Assembly: GCA_965220825.1 (NCBI GenBank)
Contig: OZ244839.1
Span: forward strand, 1,178,001 to 1,242,000
From: G965220825 sp965220825
GTDB lineage: Bacteria > Pseudomonadota > Alphaproteobacteria > UBA828
Direction of reading: 5' to 3'
DNA length: 64,000 nt
Below the pieces are notes generated by a model. The model had not been told where the DNA came from. It saw only the letters and a list, made by a program, of their open reading frames with translations, and made no database searches. The translations under genes were made by a program, and so were the position numbers. Shown here piece after piece: positions 42,113 to 52,893 of this stretch (positions are counted from its first letter, which is position 1; every line of letters starts with the position of its first letter).

Positions 42113-43756
42113 CTATCCGCCGAAGCCGATCGCTTCCTGATACTGCTTGAGCTGCTTGTCGCGGCCGAGACGGTCGGTGATCTCCTCCCAGGTCCCGGCC
42201 GTGTCGGAAAGCGCCTCGGCGGCGGTCTTCTGGCCGCTCATGGCCGCCGACAGGTTCTTGTCCATGATGTCCCAGTACTCGGGCGCCCCTTCGATCCGTA
42301 GATAGGTCAGGATCGTCGGTGCCGTGAAGGTCTCGTAATAGGCTTGCGTGTATTCGGTAACGTCATCCGCATGCCAGCCCGCGGCGACGTAATCCTCGAC
42401 CTTCGCCTCGCCCACCGGCTCCAGGAACTGGTAGTAGTAGCCCGGATCGACACCGGTCCAGCCGTTCTGCGCGCCCCAGTTGGAGGACGGCTTGATGGCC
42501 ATGAGCGACAGGAACGAATAGGCGGCGTCCGGGTTCTCCGAGAATGCCGAGATCACGCCGTGCCACGAGCCGCCGGTGGTGTTGCCCACCGGTTGCGGGT
42601 TGTCGGTCTCGACCCAGCTATTGTTTTCGTGATCCCAGTACTTGTCGGAGCTCGGCAGGATCGCCGAACCGCAGACCCCCTTGATCTTGGAACGCGATTC
42701 GTCCTGGCAGAGCGAGCCGACATCGCCCCAGCTGAACACGAACACCGACTTGCCGCGCAGGAAATAGTCCCACGCCTCGCCGAGGCTCCAGCCGACCTGC
42801 GCCTCGGGGCCCGTCTTGTGCAGCTCCTGCAGGAATTCGAGCGCCGCAACATGGCCGGGGCTGTCGATCAGGGGCGTCATGTCGGTGGGATCGAACCAGT
42901 AGACATTGTGGTGGCGCGTCACCGCCTCGCCCGGCGTCATGGCGAACGACGCCGACAGGGACTGGAAGTGATAGTGCCCCTGCTCACCCACCTTGAGGTG
43001 AAGCACGGTACCGTGATCCGGCTCGTCGTCGTTCTTGTCCCAGTTCTTGCCTGCGAAGAACTGCGAGATATCGAGGAGCTGCTGCCAAGTCTTGGGCGGA
43101 ACCGGCATGTCGTAGCCCTTCTCCGCCTTGAACGCGGCCTGCCATTCCGGGTCGTTGAGCACGTCGCGACGGTAGTAGAGCACCTGCCCGTCCGCATCGT
43201 TCAACACGCCGTAGGCGGTGTCCTGCCACGTGTGCAGGGTCCTGAGCGAATCCGGCATGGAATCATAGGTCCACTGCGGATGCTCGCCGCTCTCCATGTA
43301 TTCTTCGATCGGGACCATGTAGTCGCCGGCCACGAGGTCGCCATAGAAGAAGGCGCCGACGATGATCGCGTCGTAAAGGCCCGTGCCCTGACGAAGGTCG
43401 AGCATCATCTTGGCGTAGAGGTCGGTGATCGGCGTGAGCGCGATCTCCAGCTTGCCGCCGGAAAGCTCCTCCCAGATCGGGCGGAAGCTGAAGATGGGCC
43501 CCGAGATCCCGCCTCTCGGCCCTGAATCGAGAGTCAGAATGGTGACCGTGCTGCCCTCGAAGGGCTTCTCACCCGGTCCGAACAGGCTGCCGAGTTCGTC
43601 GCGCGACGTCTTGATTACCGCGCCGTCCTCCATGGTGAGGTCGACCGATCCATCCTCATGCCACGTGACATGCCCGTCCTGGGCCCATGCATCGACAGTC
43701 GTCAGCGCGGCAAACGACACGCCGACGGCAACCAAACCGGCTCTAAGCGCCTTCAT
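42113..43756 (-). CDS. Extracellular solute-binding protein of the carbohydrate-type ABC importer
   Basis: A 547-residue family 1-type binding protein, longer than the usual 400-450. Residues 1-25 are a signal peptide (cleavage expected after AWA). The mature N-terminus carries about 40 extra residues (HVTWHEDGSVDLTMEDGAV) that include an alternating-strand pattern before the first lobe (STVTILTLDSGPRGG). Binding-site style aromatics are frequent (YWFDPTDM, YYYQFLEP). The ligand is unknown; the group includes glycerol, polyol and oligosaccharide receptors. It heads the operon, with a good promoter and dyad upstream. Confidence 0.88.
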   Translation of the reverse strand: MKALRAGLVAVGVSFAALTTVDAWAQDGHVTWHEDGSVDLTMEDGAVIKTSRDELGSLFGPGEKPFEGSTVTILTLDSGPRGGISGPIFSFRPIWEELSGGKLEIALTPITDLYAKMMLDLRQGTGLYDAIIVGAFFYGDLVAGDYMVPIEEYMESGEHPQWTYDSMPDSLRTLHTWQDTAYGVLNDADGQVLYYRRDVLNDPEWQAAFKAEKGYDMPVPPKTWQQLLDISQFFAGKNWDKNDDEPDHGTVLHLKVGEQGHYHFQSLSASFAMTPGEAVTRHHNVYWFDPTDMTPLIDSPGHVAALEFLQELHKTGPEAQVGWSLGEAWDYFLRGKSVFVFSWGDVGSLCQDESRSKIKGVCGSAILPSSDKYWDHENNSWVETDNPQPVGNTTGGSWHGVISAFSENPDAAYSFLSLMAIKPSSNWGAQNGWTGVDPGYYYQFLEPVGEAKVEDYVAAGWHADDVTEYTQAYYETFTAPTILTYLRIEGAPEYWDIMDKNLSAAMSGQKTAAEALSDTAGTWEEITDRLGRDKQLKQYQEAIGFGG

Positions 43757-43816
43757 TTTTCCCTCCCTGGTCGCGGGCGATCCTCAGGTCCCGAAAGCGG
43801 CACGAGCCTGGACCGC

Positions 43817-43854
43817 ACAATTGAAGATTATAGAACAATTGTCGCCGCCTCCAA
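43817..43854 (-). promoter_or_regulatory. Sigma70-like promoter with overlapping inverted repeat for the sugar-type ABC operon
   Basis: On the minus strand TTGGAG (43849-43854) and TATAAT (43827-43832) are separated by 16 bases. A perfect inverted repeat ACAATTG-N12-CAATTGT spans 43817-43842 and covers the -10 box, as expected for a repressor operator. The leader to the ATG at 43756 is about 65 bases. No regulator gene is adjacent. Confidence 0.6.
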
Positions 43855-43896
43855 TCGGGGCGACGACGACGCCCGAAATGCGAGGCGAAATCGCGC

Positions 43897-44880
43897 TCAT
43901 CCCGTCGCCGCAACCGCGATCTCGTAGGAGCGGAGGCGGGCGGCGTGGTCGTGGATGTTGGCGTTCAGCATGAGCTCGTCCGCGCCGGTGCGGGCCACGA
44001 ACTCGGCGATCCCGCGATGCACGGCCTCCGGCGCGCCGGAGGCCGAACAGGCGAACCAGCGTTCGAGGACCGCGCGCTCGCCGGGAGCCAGGGCCGCCTC
44101 GAACCCCTCCACCGGGCGAGGCAGCGGGCCGGGCGCGCCCCGGTGGAGGTTCAGCACCGATTGCTGCGCCGAGCTTCGCACATAGGCGGCCTCCTCCTCC
44201 GTTTCGGCGGCGAAGACGTTGAAGCCCAGCATCACGTAGGACTCTGCGAGCTGCTCAGAGGGGCGGAAGCGCTCCCGGTATACCTCGATCGCCGGCATCA
44301 TCGCGTCCGGCGCGAAGTGCGAAGCGAAGGCGTATGGAAGGCCCAAAGCCGCCGCGAGCTGGGCGCCGAAGAGGCTCGAGCCCAGGATCCAGATCGGCAC
44401 GCCGAGACCCGCGCCGGGCACGGCCCGGACATGGTGGCCGGGTTCAGGCGGTGCGAAGTAGCTCTGCAGCTCCACCACGTCGCGCGGGAAGTCGTTCACA
44501 TCGCCCGTCAGCGTACGGCGAAGCGCGCGTGAGGTGGTCTGGTCCGTCCCCGGCGCGCGGCCCACGCCCAGATCGATGCGGCCGGGATAGAGCGATTCCA
44601 GTGTGCCGAACTGCTCGGCGATCACCAGCGGTGCATGGTTCGGCAGCATGACGCCGCCGGCGCCGACGCGGATGGTCTCCGTGCCGCCCGCCACATGGCC
44701 GATCAGCACCGCCGTCGCCGCGCTGCCGATCCCGGTCATGTTGTGGTGCTCCGCGAGCCAATAGCGCCGATACCCCCAGCGCTCCGCATGGCGCGCGAGA
44801 TCGAGCGTGTTGCGAAAGGCCCGCGCCGCGTCGCCTCCCTCGGGAATAGGTGAAAGATCGAGGACCGAAAGCCGCGCCAT
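43897..44880 (-). CDS. Luciferase-like flavin-dependent monooxygenase family protein
   Basis: A 327-residue LLM-class protein of the bacterial-luciferase superfamily, YhbW/MsnO8-like subgroup. Seen are LAEHHNMTGIGSAATAVLIGHVA, TIRVGAGGVMLPNHAPLVIAEQFGTL and YPGRIDLGVGRAPGTD, the latter diagnostic. These TIM-barrel enzymes use reduced FMN (or F420). The substrate is unknown and no flavin reductase is next to it. The ATG at 44880 gives the family length; a longer frame to 45534 is antiframe to uvrB. Confidence 0.88.
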   Translation of the reverse strand: MARLSVLDLSPIPEGGDAARAFRNTLDLARHAERWGYRRYWLAEHHNMTGIGSAATAVLIGHVAGGTETIRVGAGGVMLPNHAPLVIAEQFGTLESLYPGRIDLGVGRAPGTDQTTSRALRRTLTGDVNDFPRDVVELQSYFAPPEPGHHVRAVPGAGLGVPIWILGSSLFGAQLAAALGLPYAFASHFAPDAMMPAIEVYRERFRPSEQLAESYVMLGFNVFAAETEEEAAYVRSSAQQSVLNLHRGAPGPLPRPVEGFEAALAPGERAVLERWFACSASGAPEAVHRGIAEFVARTGADELMLNANIHDHAARLRSYEIAVAATG

Positions 44881-44933
44881 GACCGCCCGCGCTCTTCGCC
44901 TCCCGCTCCGGCCCGCCCCTTGCCCGACGCCGC

Positions 44934-47099
<2,166 letters not shown>

Positions 47100-47130
47100 C
47101 GGGGTGTCCGCCTTGCGGCTTTCGGCCCCG

Positions 47131-47748
47131 CTATTCCGGCACCTGCATCCCGCGCTGGACGGCGGGGCGTTCGCCGATGGTGTCGAACCAGCGCTTGAGG
47201 TTGGGATAGTCCGCCCATTCGATGCCGTGCCATTCCCAGCGTCCGACCCAGCCATAGCAGGCGATGTCGGCGATGGAGTAGTCGCCGGCGAGATAGTCGC
47301 GCCCTTCCAGACGGCGGTCCATCACGCCGTAGAGCCGGTGCGCCTCCCCGGTGTAGCGCTCGACCGCATAGGGCACCTCCACCGGCGCAAAGCGGCGAAA
47401 ATGATTGGCTTGGCCGAACATGGGGCCGACGCCTCCCATCTGGAACATGAGCCATTCGACCGTGCGATAGCGGCCGCGGGCGTCGCCCGGCATCAGCTTG
47501 CCCGTCTTCTCCGCGAGATAGAGCAGGATGGCGCCGGATTCGAAGAGCGAGAGCGGCTCGCCCCCGGGACCGTCCGGATCGACGATGGCCGGAATCTTGT
47601 TGTTGGGACTGATGGCGAGGAACGCGGGATCGAACTGCTCGTCCTCGAGGATGTTCACCGGATGGACGCGGTAGGGGAGCGCGAGCTCCTCCAGCATGAT
47701 CGAGACCTTGACGCCATTGGGCGTGCGCCAGGTGTAGAGGTCGATCAT
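47131..47748 (-). CDS. Glutathione S-transferase family protein (YghU/YfcG-like)
   Basis: A 205-residue GST. The thioredoxin-like N-terminal domain starts IDLYTWRTPNGVKVSIML and contains NNKIPAIVDPDG and LFESGAILLYLAEKTG, with the Asn/Thr-type active site of the nu class rather than Tyr or Cys. The C-terminal helical domain includes GDYSIADIACYGWVGRWEW. Nu-class enzymes act as disulfide-bond oxidoreductases or peroxidases with glutathione. It lies 51 bases after a paralogue. Confidence 0.88.
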   Translation of the reverse strand: MIDLYTWRTPNGVKVSIMLEELALPYRVHPVNILEDEQFDPAFLAISPNNKIPAIVDPDGPGGEPLSLFESGAILLYLAEKTGKLMPGDARGRYRTVEWLMFQMGGVGPMFGQANHFRRFAPVEVPYAVERYTGEAHRLYGVMDRRLEGRDYLAGDYSIADIACYGWVGRWEWHGIEWADYPNLKRWFDTIGERPAVQRGMQVPE

Positions 47749-47799
47749 CCGGCTTTCTCCTTCTCGGCGGCGGCGAGCGGCGCGCGGCGGGCCGCCCGC

Positions 47800-48495
47800 T
47801 CAGCGGGCGGCGAACTGCTTCTCGCCGAACATGATGGAGCGCTCCTCCTCGGTGAAGGTGGGCTTGCGCCGCTGCTTGTCCTTCATCACGGCGAGGCCGC
47901 GGCTCACCGCCGGGCGGGCGGCGTTGCGCTCCAGCCAGGCCTCCACATTGGGATAGTCGGCGATGTCCTGACCCTGGTTCTTCCAGATCCGCATCCACGG
48001 GAAGATCGCCATGTCGGCAATGGAATAGTCGCCGGCCACATAGTCCCGGTCCGCAAGGCACTTGTCGACCACGCGGTAGAGCCGGCTCGCCTCGTTGGTG
48101 TAGCGCTGTACGGCGTAGGGTATCTGCTCCGGCGCGTAGTTCCGGAAGTGGTGGCACTGGCCGAGCATGGGGCCCACATTGCCCATCTGGAAGAAGAGCC
48201 ACTGCAGAACCTCGGCGCGGCCGCGCTCGTCCGCCGGGATGAAGCGCCGGTGCTTCTCCGCATAATGCAGCATGATGGCGCCCGATTCGAAGAGCGAGAG
48301 GGGCTTGCCGTCCGCACCGTCCGGGTCGACCACCGCGGGCATGCGGTTGTTGGGTGCGATGGCGAGAAAGGCCGGATCGAACTGGTCGCCCTTGTTGATG
48401 TCCACGGGGATCAGGTTGTAGGGCAGGCCCAGTTCCTCGAACAAAATGGTGATTTTCCAGCCGTTGGGAGTCGGCCAGTAATAGAGGTCGATCAT
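47800..48495 (-). CDS. Glutathione S-transferase family protein (paralogue of the next gene)
   Basis: A 231-residue GST with the same layout: IDLYYWPTPNGWKITILFEE, NNRMPAVVDPDGADGKPLS, LFESGAIMLHYAEK and GDYSIADMAIFPWMRIW. It is clearly homologous to the 205-residue gene downstream, so the pair is a tandem duplication followed by divergence. It has a C-terminal extension of about 25 residues (KPTFTEEERSIMFGEKQFAA). The ATG at 48495 follows AGGAGAACC. Confidence 0.88.
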   Translation of the reverse strand: MIDLYYWPTPNGWKITILFEELGLPYNLIPVDINKGDQFDPAFLAIAPNNRMPAVVDPDGADGKPLSLFESGAIMLHYAEKHRRFIPADERGRAEVLQWLFFQMGNVGPMLGQCHHFRNYAPEQIPYAVQRYTNEASRLYRVVDKCLADRDYVAGDYSIADMAIFPWMRIWKNQGQDIADYPNVEAWLERNAARPAVSRGLAVMKDKQRRKPTFTEEERSIMFGEKQFAAR

Positions 48496-48654
48496 GGCGG
48501 CGGTTCTCCTGCGCAGACCGCTACCATCCTCGCGCGCTCCCTCCCGCAACACAAGCCGACGCCCCCGGCGTTGTCGATGACAGGTGACATGTCCCGTTCA
48601 TGTACCAAGCGATCTGTCCGGATTCAGAAGACTTCCAAGCCAAGGAGGGTTTGG

Positions 48655-48810
48655 ATGCGTCTGACAGCGCGGGTACAGGAGCTGAGATTGGTGAAGTTCG
48701 AGGAGGTTTACGGTCGCACCGTTCCGGGTGTTCCGGGCCAATCGGTGGCGACGGAGAGTCTTTACGACCGCCGTCTGGCCCGTCTCCGGCGGTGGCAAAG
48801 AAACAGGTGA
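48655..48810 (+). pseudogene. Remnant of a transposase N-terminus
   Basis: A 51-codon ORF with a strong AAGGAGGG site reads MRLTARVQELRLVKFEEVYG and later SLYDRRLARLRRWQR before a stop. The first 20 residues resemble the N-terminus of ISNCY-type transposases (RxMKFEEVYGRW...), and SLYDRRL resembles their GLLDRRL element, but the helix-turn-helix between them is missing. The 3' half runs into repeat copy C. It reads as a decayed insertion sequence; the family assignment is by pattern only. Confidence 0.35.
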
Positions 48811-48824
48811 GACCGGAGACCCGG
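48776..48824. repeat. REP-like dispersed repeat, diverged copy C
   Basis: The sequence GCCCGTCTCCGGCGGTGGCA followed by AAGAAACA and, 11 bases on, GGAGACCCG aligns with copy A (GCCCGTCTCTGGCGATGGCA, then GGAGACCCG at the same distance). The outer GGTGCGCGGG ends are lost. It lies at the junction with the transposase remnant. Confidence 0.5.
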
Positions 48825-48842
48825 ACTCTTTGCGGGGCGCGG

Positions 48843-49049
48843 TCAGGTTTCGCCGCGCGGGGGGTCGGAACGGGGGGCGAGAGCCTCGATGTCTTGCGCG
48901 GTCCAACGGCGACCGTCGGGGGTGAGGAAGCCGCGGGAATCGAGATGGCGGGCGAGCGCCGCGGCATCCCGCAGGCCTCGGGAGCGCGCGAAGGCGAGCT
49001 CGGCGCGGATGCGGTCCGCGAAATAGCCGCCGGCCCCTTCGCCCCGGAT
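48843..49049 (-). CDS. Small hypothetical protein with candidate AUC start, after the rhomboid gene
   Basis: The frame right after the rhomboid stop is open for 69 codons and looks protein-like: YFADRIRAELAFARSRGLRD then AAALARHLDSRGFL and TPDGRRWTAQDIEALAPR, ending at a TGA at 48843. The second half resembles the helix-turn-helix of resolvase-type recombinase domains (N-x-R-G-x-x-T-P-x-G-x-x-W-T). There is no ATG, GTG or TTG before the conserved-looking part. An ATC at 49049 stands eight bases after a strong GGGAGG located in the last codons of the rhomboid gene. Either initiation at AUC, readthrough of the rhomboid UGA, or a sequence error explains this. Confidence 0.45.
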   Translation of the reverse strand: MRGEGAGGYFADRIRAELAFARSRGLRDAAALARHLDSRGFLTPDGRRWTAQDIEALAPRSDPPRGET

Positions 49050-49052
49050 CGC

Positions 49053-49919
49053 TCAGTCCTCCCGCGACCAGGGCCCGCGCCCGCCGCTGCGCGGCCCCCA
49101 CGGCCCCTGATCCTCCGGTGGCGGCGCGGAATCGCCGGGATCGCCCGTACCCGGCTCGTGCCGCTCCCACAGCGCATCGATACCCGTCTCCGCGTCCGGC
49201 GGCGGCGTGGCGCGGCGGTTCCAAGGGCCGACGGGAGCACGGTCGAAGAGCGGCACGCCCCGCTTGCGGAAGGGCACGATCAGGAGCACGCCCGCGGCGA
49301 ACCCGCCGATATGGGCGTACCAGGCGATGCCGCCGCCCTGCCCGCCGAAGGCGAGTGCCGCGATCACCTGAAAGGCGATCCACCCGCCGAGCGCCCCCCA
49401 GGCGGGCACGCGAAGCGGCATGAGCACGATGAAAATCCAGATCTTCCGCTTGGGATGGAGCATCAGATATGCGCCCAGCACACCGGAGACGGCACCGGAA
49501 GCCCCGATGGTGGGTATCTGGGACGCGGGATCCAGGCCGGCGTGGGTGAGGCCCGCCACCGCGCCGCATAGCACGTAGAAGAGCGCGAAGCGCCCATGGC
49601 CCATGGCGTCTTCCACATTGTCCCCGAACACCCAGAGGAAGAGCATGTTCCCGAACAGGTGCCAGAAGCCCCCATGCAGGAACATCGAGGTGAAGATGGT
49701 GAGCCAAGGCGGAACGGTGACCATCGCCGGCTCCCGCTGCAGGTCTCCCAGCACGGTCACCGGGATCAGCCCCAGGCGGAAGATCAACTCGGCGTCGAAA
49801 CTCTCGCCGCCTATGGCCTGAACGATCCACACCAGGACGCAGGCCGCGACCAGACCGGTGGTCACATAGTGGAAAAGGATGCGGCGAAGCGGGTTGTCGT
49901 CCCGGATGGGGATGAACAT
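49053..49919 (-). CDS. Rhomboid-family intramembrane serine protease
   Basis: A 288-residue protein with six or seven helices. The catalytic Ser141 lies in PTIGASGAVSGVLGA and His203 in WYAHIGGFAAG; HGGFWHLFGNMLFLWVFGDN (83-102) is the L1/H2 region with the oxyanion-binding His. The C-terminal 75 residues are a soluble Pro/Gly/Asp-rich tail (TPPPDAETGIDALWERHEPG). It starts five bases after the gatB stop, so it is translated with gatCAB. The substrate is unknown. Confidence 0.92.
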   Translation of the reverse strand: MFIPIRDDNPLRRILFHYVTTGLVAACVLVWIVQAIGGESFDAELIFRLGLIPVTVLGDLQREPAMVTVPPWLTIFTSMFLHGGFWHLFGNMLFLWVFGDNVEDAMGHGRFALFYVLCGAVAGLTHAGLDPASQIPTIGASGAVSGVLGAYLMLHPKRKIWIFIVLMPLRVPAWGALGGWIAFQVIAALAFGGQGGGIAWYAHIGGFAAGVLLIVPFRKRGVPLFDRAPVGPWNRRATPPPDAETGIDALWERHEPGTGDPGDSAPPPEDQGPWGPRSGGRGPWSRED

Positions 49920-49924
49920 GCCCC

Positions 49925-51400
49925 TTAGCCGCCCGCACCGTCGTCGAGGACAGCGCGCAGCGCGTCGTTCACCGCCTTGGGGTTGGCCTTGCCCTGGGAA
50001 GCCTGCATGACCTGGCCCACGAACCAGCCCAGCAGCTTGGTCTTGCCGGCCCGGTATTCCGCGGCCTTCTCCCCATTGTCGGCGAGCACGCGGGTCACCA
50101 GGGCCTCGATCGCGCCCCTGTCGGCGACCTGACGCAGGCCCCGCTCCTCCACGATGGAGTCCGCGCTCCGCCCGGTCTCGAACATCACGTCGAAGACCTC
50201 CTTGGCGATCCGCCCGGAGATCGTGCCGTCTTCGACACGGTCGATCAGCCCCCCCAGGGCCTCGGGCGAGACGGGGCTTTCGCCGATGGAACGCCCGGCT
50301 TTGTTGAGGGCGCCGAAGAGCGTGCCCGTGACCCAGTTCGCCACGGTCTTGCCGTCCCGTCCGTTTGCCGCGGTCTCGAAAAAGACGGCGGTCTCGCGTT
50401 CCGCCACCAGCACGCCCGCATCGTAGGCCGAAAGCCCGAAGTCACGCATGAAGCGCTCCTTCCTTGCGTCCGGGAGTTCGGGCAGCGCTCTGCGCTCGGC
50501 CTCCACCCAGGCCTCGTCCAGGACCAGCGGCGAAAGGTCCGGATCGGGGAAGTAGCGGTAGTCGTGGGCCTCCTCCTTGCTGCGCATGGACCGCGTCTCG
50601 CCGCGCTCCGCATCGAAGAGGCGCGTCTCCTGCTCCACCGCGCCTCCGTCTTCGATCAACGCCACCTGGCGGCGCGCCTCGGCCTCGATGGCCTTCATCA
50701 CGAAGCGGACGGAATTGAGGTTCTTGATCTCGCACCGCGTGCCGAGCGGGGCGCCGGGGCGGCGTACCGACACGTTGACGTCCGCCCGCAGCGAGCCTTC
50801 CTCCATATTGCCGTCGCAGGTTCCCACATGGCGCATGATCGCGCGCAGCTTGCGGAGATAGAGGCCCGCCTCCTCCGGACTCCTGATGTCGGGCTCGGAG
50901 ACGATTTCCATGAGGGCGACGCCCGCGCGGTTGAGATCCACGCAGGTCGCATCGGCGCGCCGGTCGTGGACGCTCTTGCCCGCGTCCATCTCGAGATGCA
51001 GCCGGGTCACGCCCACCGCGCGGGTCGAGCCGTCGTCCAGGTCGAGCAGGACGCGCCCCTTGCCCACCACCGGCTGGGCATATTGGGAAATCTGATAGCC
51101 CGGCGGCAGGTCGGGATAGAAGTAGTTCTTGCGATCGAACGTCGAAACCAGGTTGATCTCCGCACCGAGTGCGAGGCCGGTGCGGACCGCCTGTACCACA
51201 CAGTGGCGGTTCACCACCGGCAGCATGCCGGGCATGGCGGCGTCAACATAGGAGACCTGGCTGTTGGGCGGGCCGCCGAACGTCGCGGAGGCGTCCGAGA
51301 AGAGCTTGGCCACCGCACGTGCCTGGGCGTGGACCTCGAGCCCCACCACCACCTCCCACGCGCCGCTGCGCCCGGCGATGCGGTACCCGCTCTCGCTCAC
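49925..51400 (-). CDS. gatB: Asp/Glu-tRNA amidotransferase subunit B
   Basis: A 491-residue tRNA-binding subunit that phosphorylates Glu or Asp on mischarged tRNA. Seen are WEVVVGLEVHAQ, LPGMLPVVNRHCV-type text (MPGMLPVVNRHCVVQAVRTG), FDRKNYFYPDLPPGYQISQ and RCEIKNLNSVRFV. The Yqey-type tail domain includes GWFVGQVMQASQGKANPKAV. The GTG start at 51400 overlaps the gatA stop as GTGA. Order on this strand is gatC, gatA, gatB, rhomboid. Confidence 0.98.
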   Translation of the reverse strand: MSESGYRIAGRSGAWEVVVGLEVHAQARAVAKLFSDASATFGGPPNSQVSYVDAAMPGMLPVVNRHCVVQAVRTGLALGAEINLVSTFDRKNYFYPDLPPGYQISQYAQPVVGKGRVLLDLDDGSTRAVGVTRLHLEMDAGKSVHDRRADATCVDLNRAGVALMEIVSEPDIRSPEEAGLYLRKLRAIMRHVGTCDGNMEEGSLRADVNVSVRRPGAPLGTRCEIKNLNSVRFVMKAIEAEARRQVALIEDGGAVEQETRLFDAERGETRSMRSKEEAHDYRYFPDPDLSPLVLDEAWVEAERRALPELPDARKERFMRDFGLSAYDAGVLVAERETAVFFETAANGRDGKTVANWVTGTLFGALNKAGRSIGESPVSPEALGGLIDRVEDGTISGRIAKEVFDVMFETGRSADSIVEERGLRQVADRGAIEALVTRVLADNGEKAAEYRAGKTKLLGWFVGQVMQASQGKANPKAVNDALRAVLDDGAGG

Positions 51401-52893
51401 GTCGCGCGCCCCGTCCCGCGCTGCGCCGGCCGCGCGTCGAACTCCGCCGCCGCCTCCAGCACGCCGGCGGCGCGAAAGAGGGTCTCTTCGTCGAACGGCC
51501 GCGTGACCAGCTGGAGTCCGAGCGGCAGTCCATCGGCCGAAAGCCCCGCCGGGACCGAGATCGCCGGCAGCCCCGCGAGGCTCGCCGGCACGGTGAAGAC
51601 GTCGTTCAGATACATCGCGATGGGATCGTCCATCCGTTCGCCGATGGGGAAGGCGGCCGAGGGCGCGGTCGGGGCGAGAATGGCATCCACCGTCTCGAAG
51701 GCGGATTCGAAATCCCGCGCAATCAGCCTGCGGACCTTCTGGGCCTTGAGATAATAGGCGTCGTAATAGCCGGCGGAGAGCACATAGGTGCCGATCAGGA
51801 TGCGCCGCTTGACCTCCTGCCCGAAGCCCGCGGCGCGGGTCTGCGCATACATCGCGTCCGGTGTTTCGGCGTCCACGCGGAGCCCGTAGCGCACGCCGTC
51901 ATAGCGAGCGAGATTGGAAGAGGCCTCCGCCGGCGCCACGATGTAGTAGACCGGCAGAGCGTAGTGGGTGAGCGGCAACGAGACGTCCACCACCTTCGCG
52001 CCCGCGCCTTGAAGCCAGGCCACGCCCTCCGACCAGAGCGTCTCGATCTCCGACGGCATGCCCTCGATGCGGTACTCCTTCGGCACGCCGACGGTGAGAC
52101 CGCGCACATCGCCGGTCATGGCGGCGGCGAAATCGGGCACGGGGCGGTCCGCGCAGGTGGAATCCCGCGGATCCGGACCCGCCATCGCGCGCAGCATGAG
52201 GGCGGCATCCCGCACCGAACGGGTCAAGGGACCGGCCTGGTCCAGCGAGGAGGCGAAGGCGATCATCCCCCAGCGCGAGCAGCGGCCGTAGGTGGGCTTC
52301 ATGCCGACCACGCCGCAGAAGGACGCGGGCTGGCGGATGGAGCCGCCGGTATCCGTCCCGATGGCGCCGGGGCAGAGACGGGCTGCAACGGCCGCCGCCG
52401 ACCCGCCGGAACTGCCGCCCGGCACCAGCGGCGCATCGTTCCCACGCCGGCGCCAGGGGTTGACCACGGGGCCGTCGATACTGGTGACGTTGGCGGACCC
52501 CATGGCGAACTCGTCCATGTTGGTCTTGCCCAGCATGACGGCGCCGGCACGCCACAGATTGGCGGTGACCGTCGATTCGTAGGGCGGGCGGAAGCCTTCC
52601 AGAATCCGCGAGCAGGCCTGGGCGCGCACGCCGCGGGTGCAGAAGAGGTCCTTGACGCCCAGCGGCACGCCTTCGAGCAGGCGCCCCTCGCCGGCGCGCA
52701 GGCGGGCGTCGGAATCGTCGGCCGCGGCGAGGGCGGAATCAAAGGTTTCGGCGACGAAGGCGTTGAGGTCGCCTGCGTTCTCCACCGCCCTGACATGAGC
52801 CTCCACCAGTTCGCGGGCGGAGAAGGACCGCGCATCCAGGCCGGCGCGGGCCTCGGTAACGGACAGCGCCGTGAGTTCCTCCGCCACGCTCAC
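51397..52893 (-). CDS. gatA: Asp/Glu-tRNA amidotransferase subunit A
   Basis: A 498-residue amidase-signature glutaminase that supplies ammonia to GatB. The Ser-cisSer-Lys triad is in GVPLGVKDLF (Lys81), PGGSSGGSAAAVA (Ser162) and GTDTGGSIRQPA (Ser185). I start at GTG 52893, which overlaps the gatC stop as GTGA; a second in-frame GTG at 52887 has GGAG five bases upstream and is an alternative. The long frame to 53526 reads through gatC in another frame and is not used. Confidence 0.97.
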   Translation of the reverse strand: MSVAEELTALSVTEARAGLDARSFSARELVEAHVRAVENAGDLNAFVAETFDSALAAADDSDARLRAGEGRLLEGVPLGVKDLFCTRGVRAQACSRILEGFRPPYESTVTANLWRAGAVMLGKTNMDEFAMGSANVTSIDGPVVNPWRRRGNDAPLVPGGSSGGSAAAVAARLCPGAIGTDTGGSIRQPASFCGVVGMKPTYGRCSRWGMIAFASSLDQAGPLTRSVRDAALMLRAMAGPDPRDSTCADRPVPDFAAAMTGDVRGLTVGVPKEYRIEGMPSEIETLWSEGVAWLQGAGAKVVDVSLPLTHYALPVYYIVAPAEASSNLARYDGVRYGLRVDAETPDAMYAQTRAAGFGQEVKRRILIGTYVLSAGYYDAYYLKAQKVRRLIARDFESAFETVDAILAPTAPSAAFPIGERMDDPIAMYLNDVFTVPASLAGLPAISVPAGLSADGLPLGLQLVTRPFDEETLFRAAGVLEAAAEFDARPAQRGTGRAT

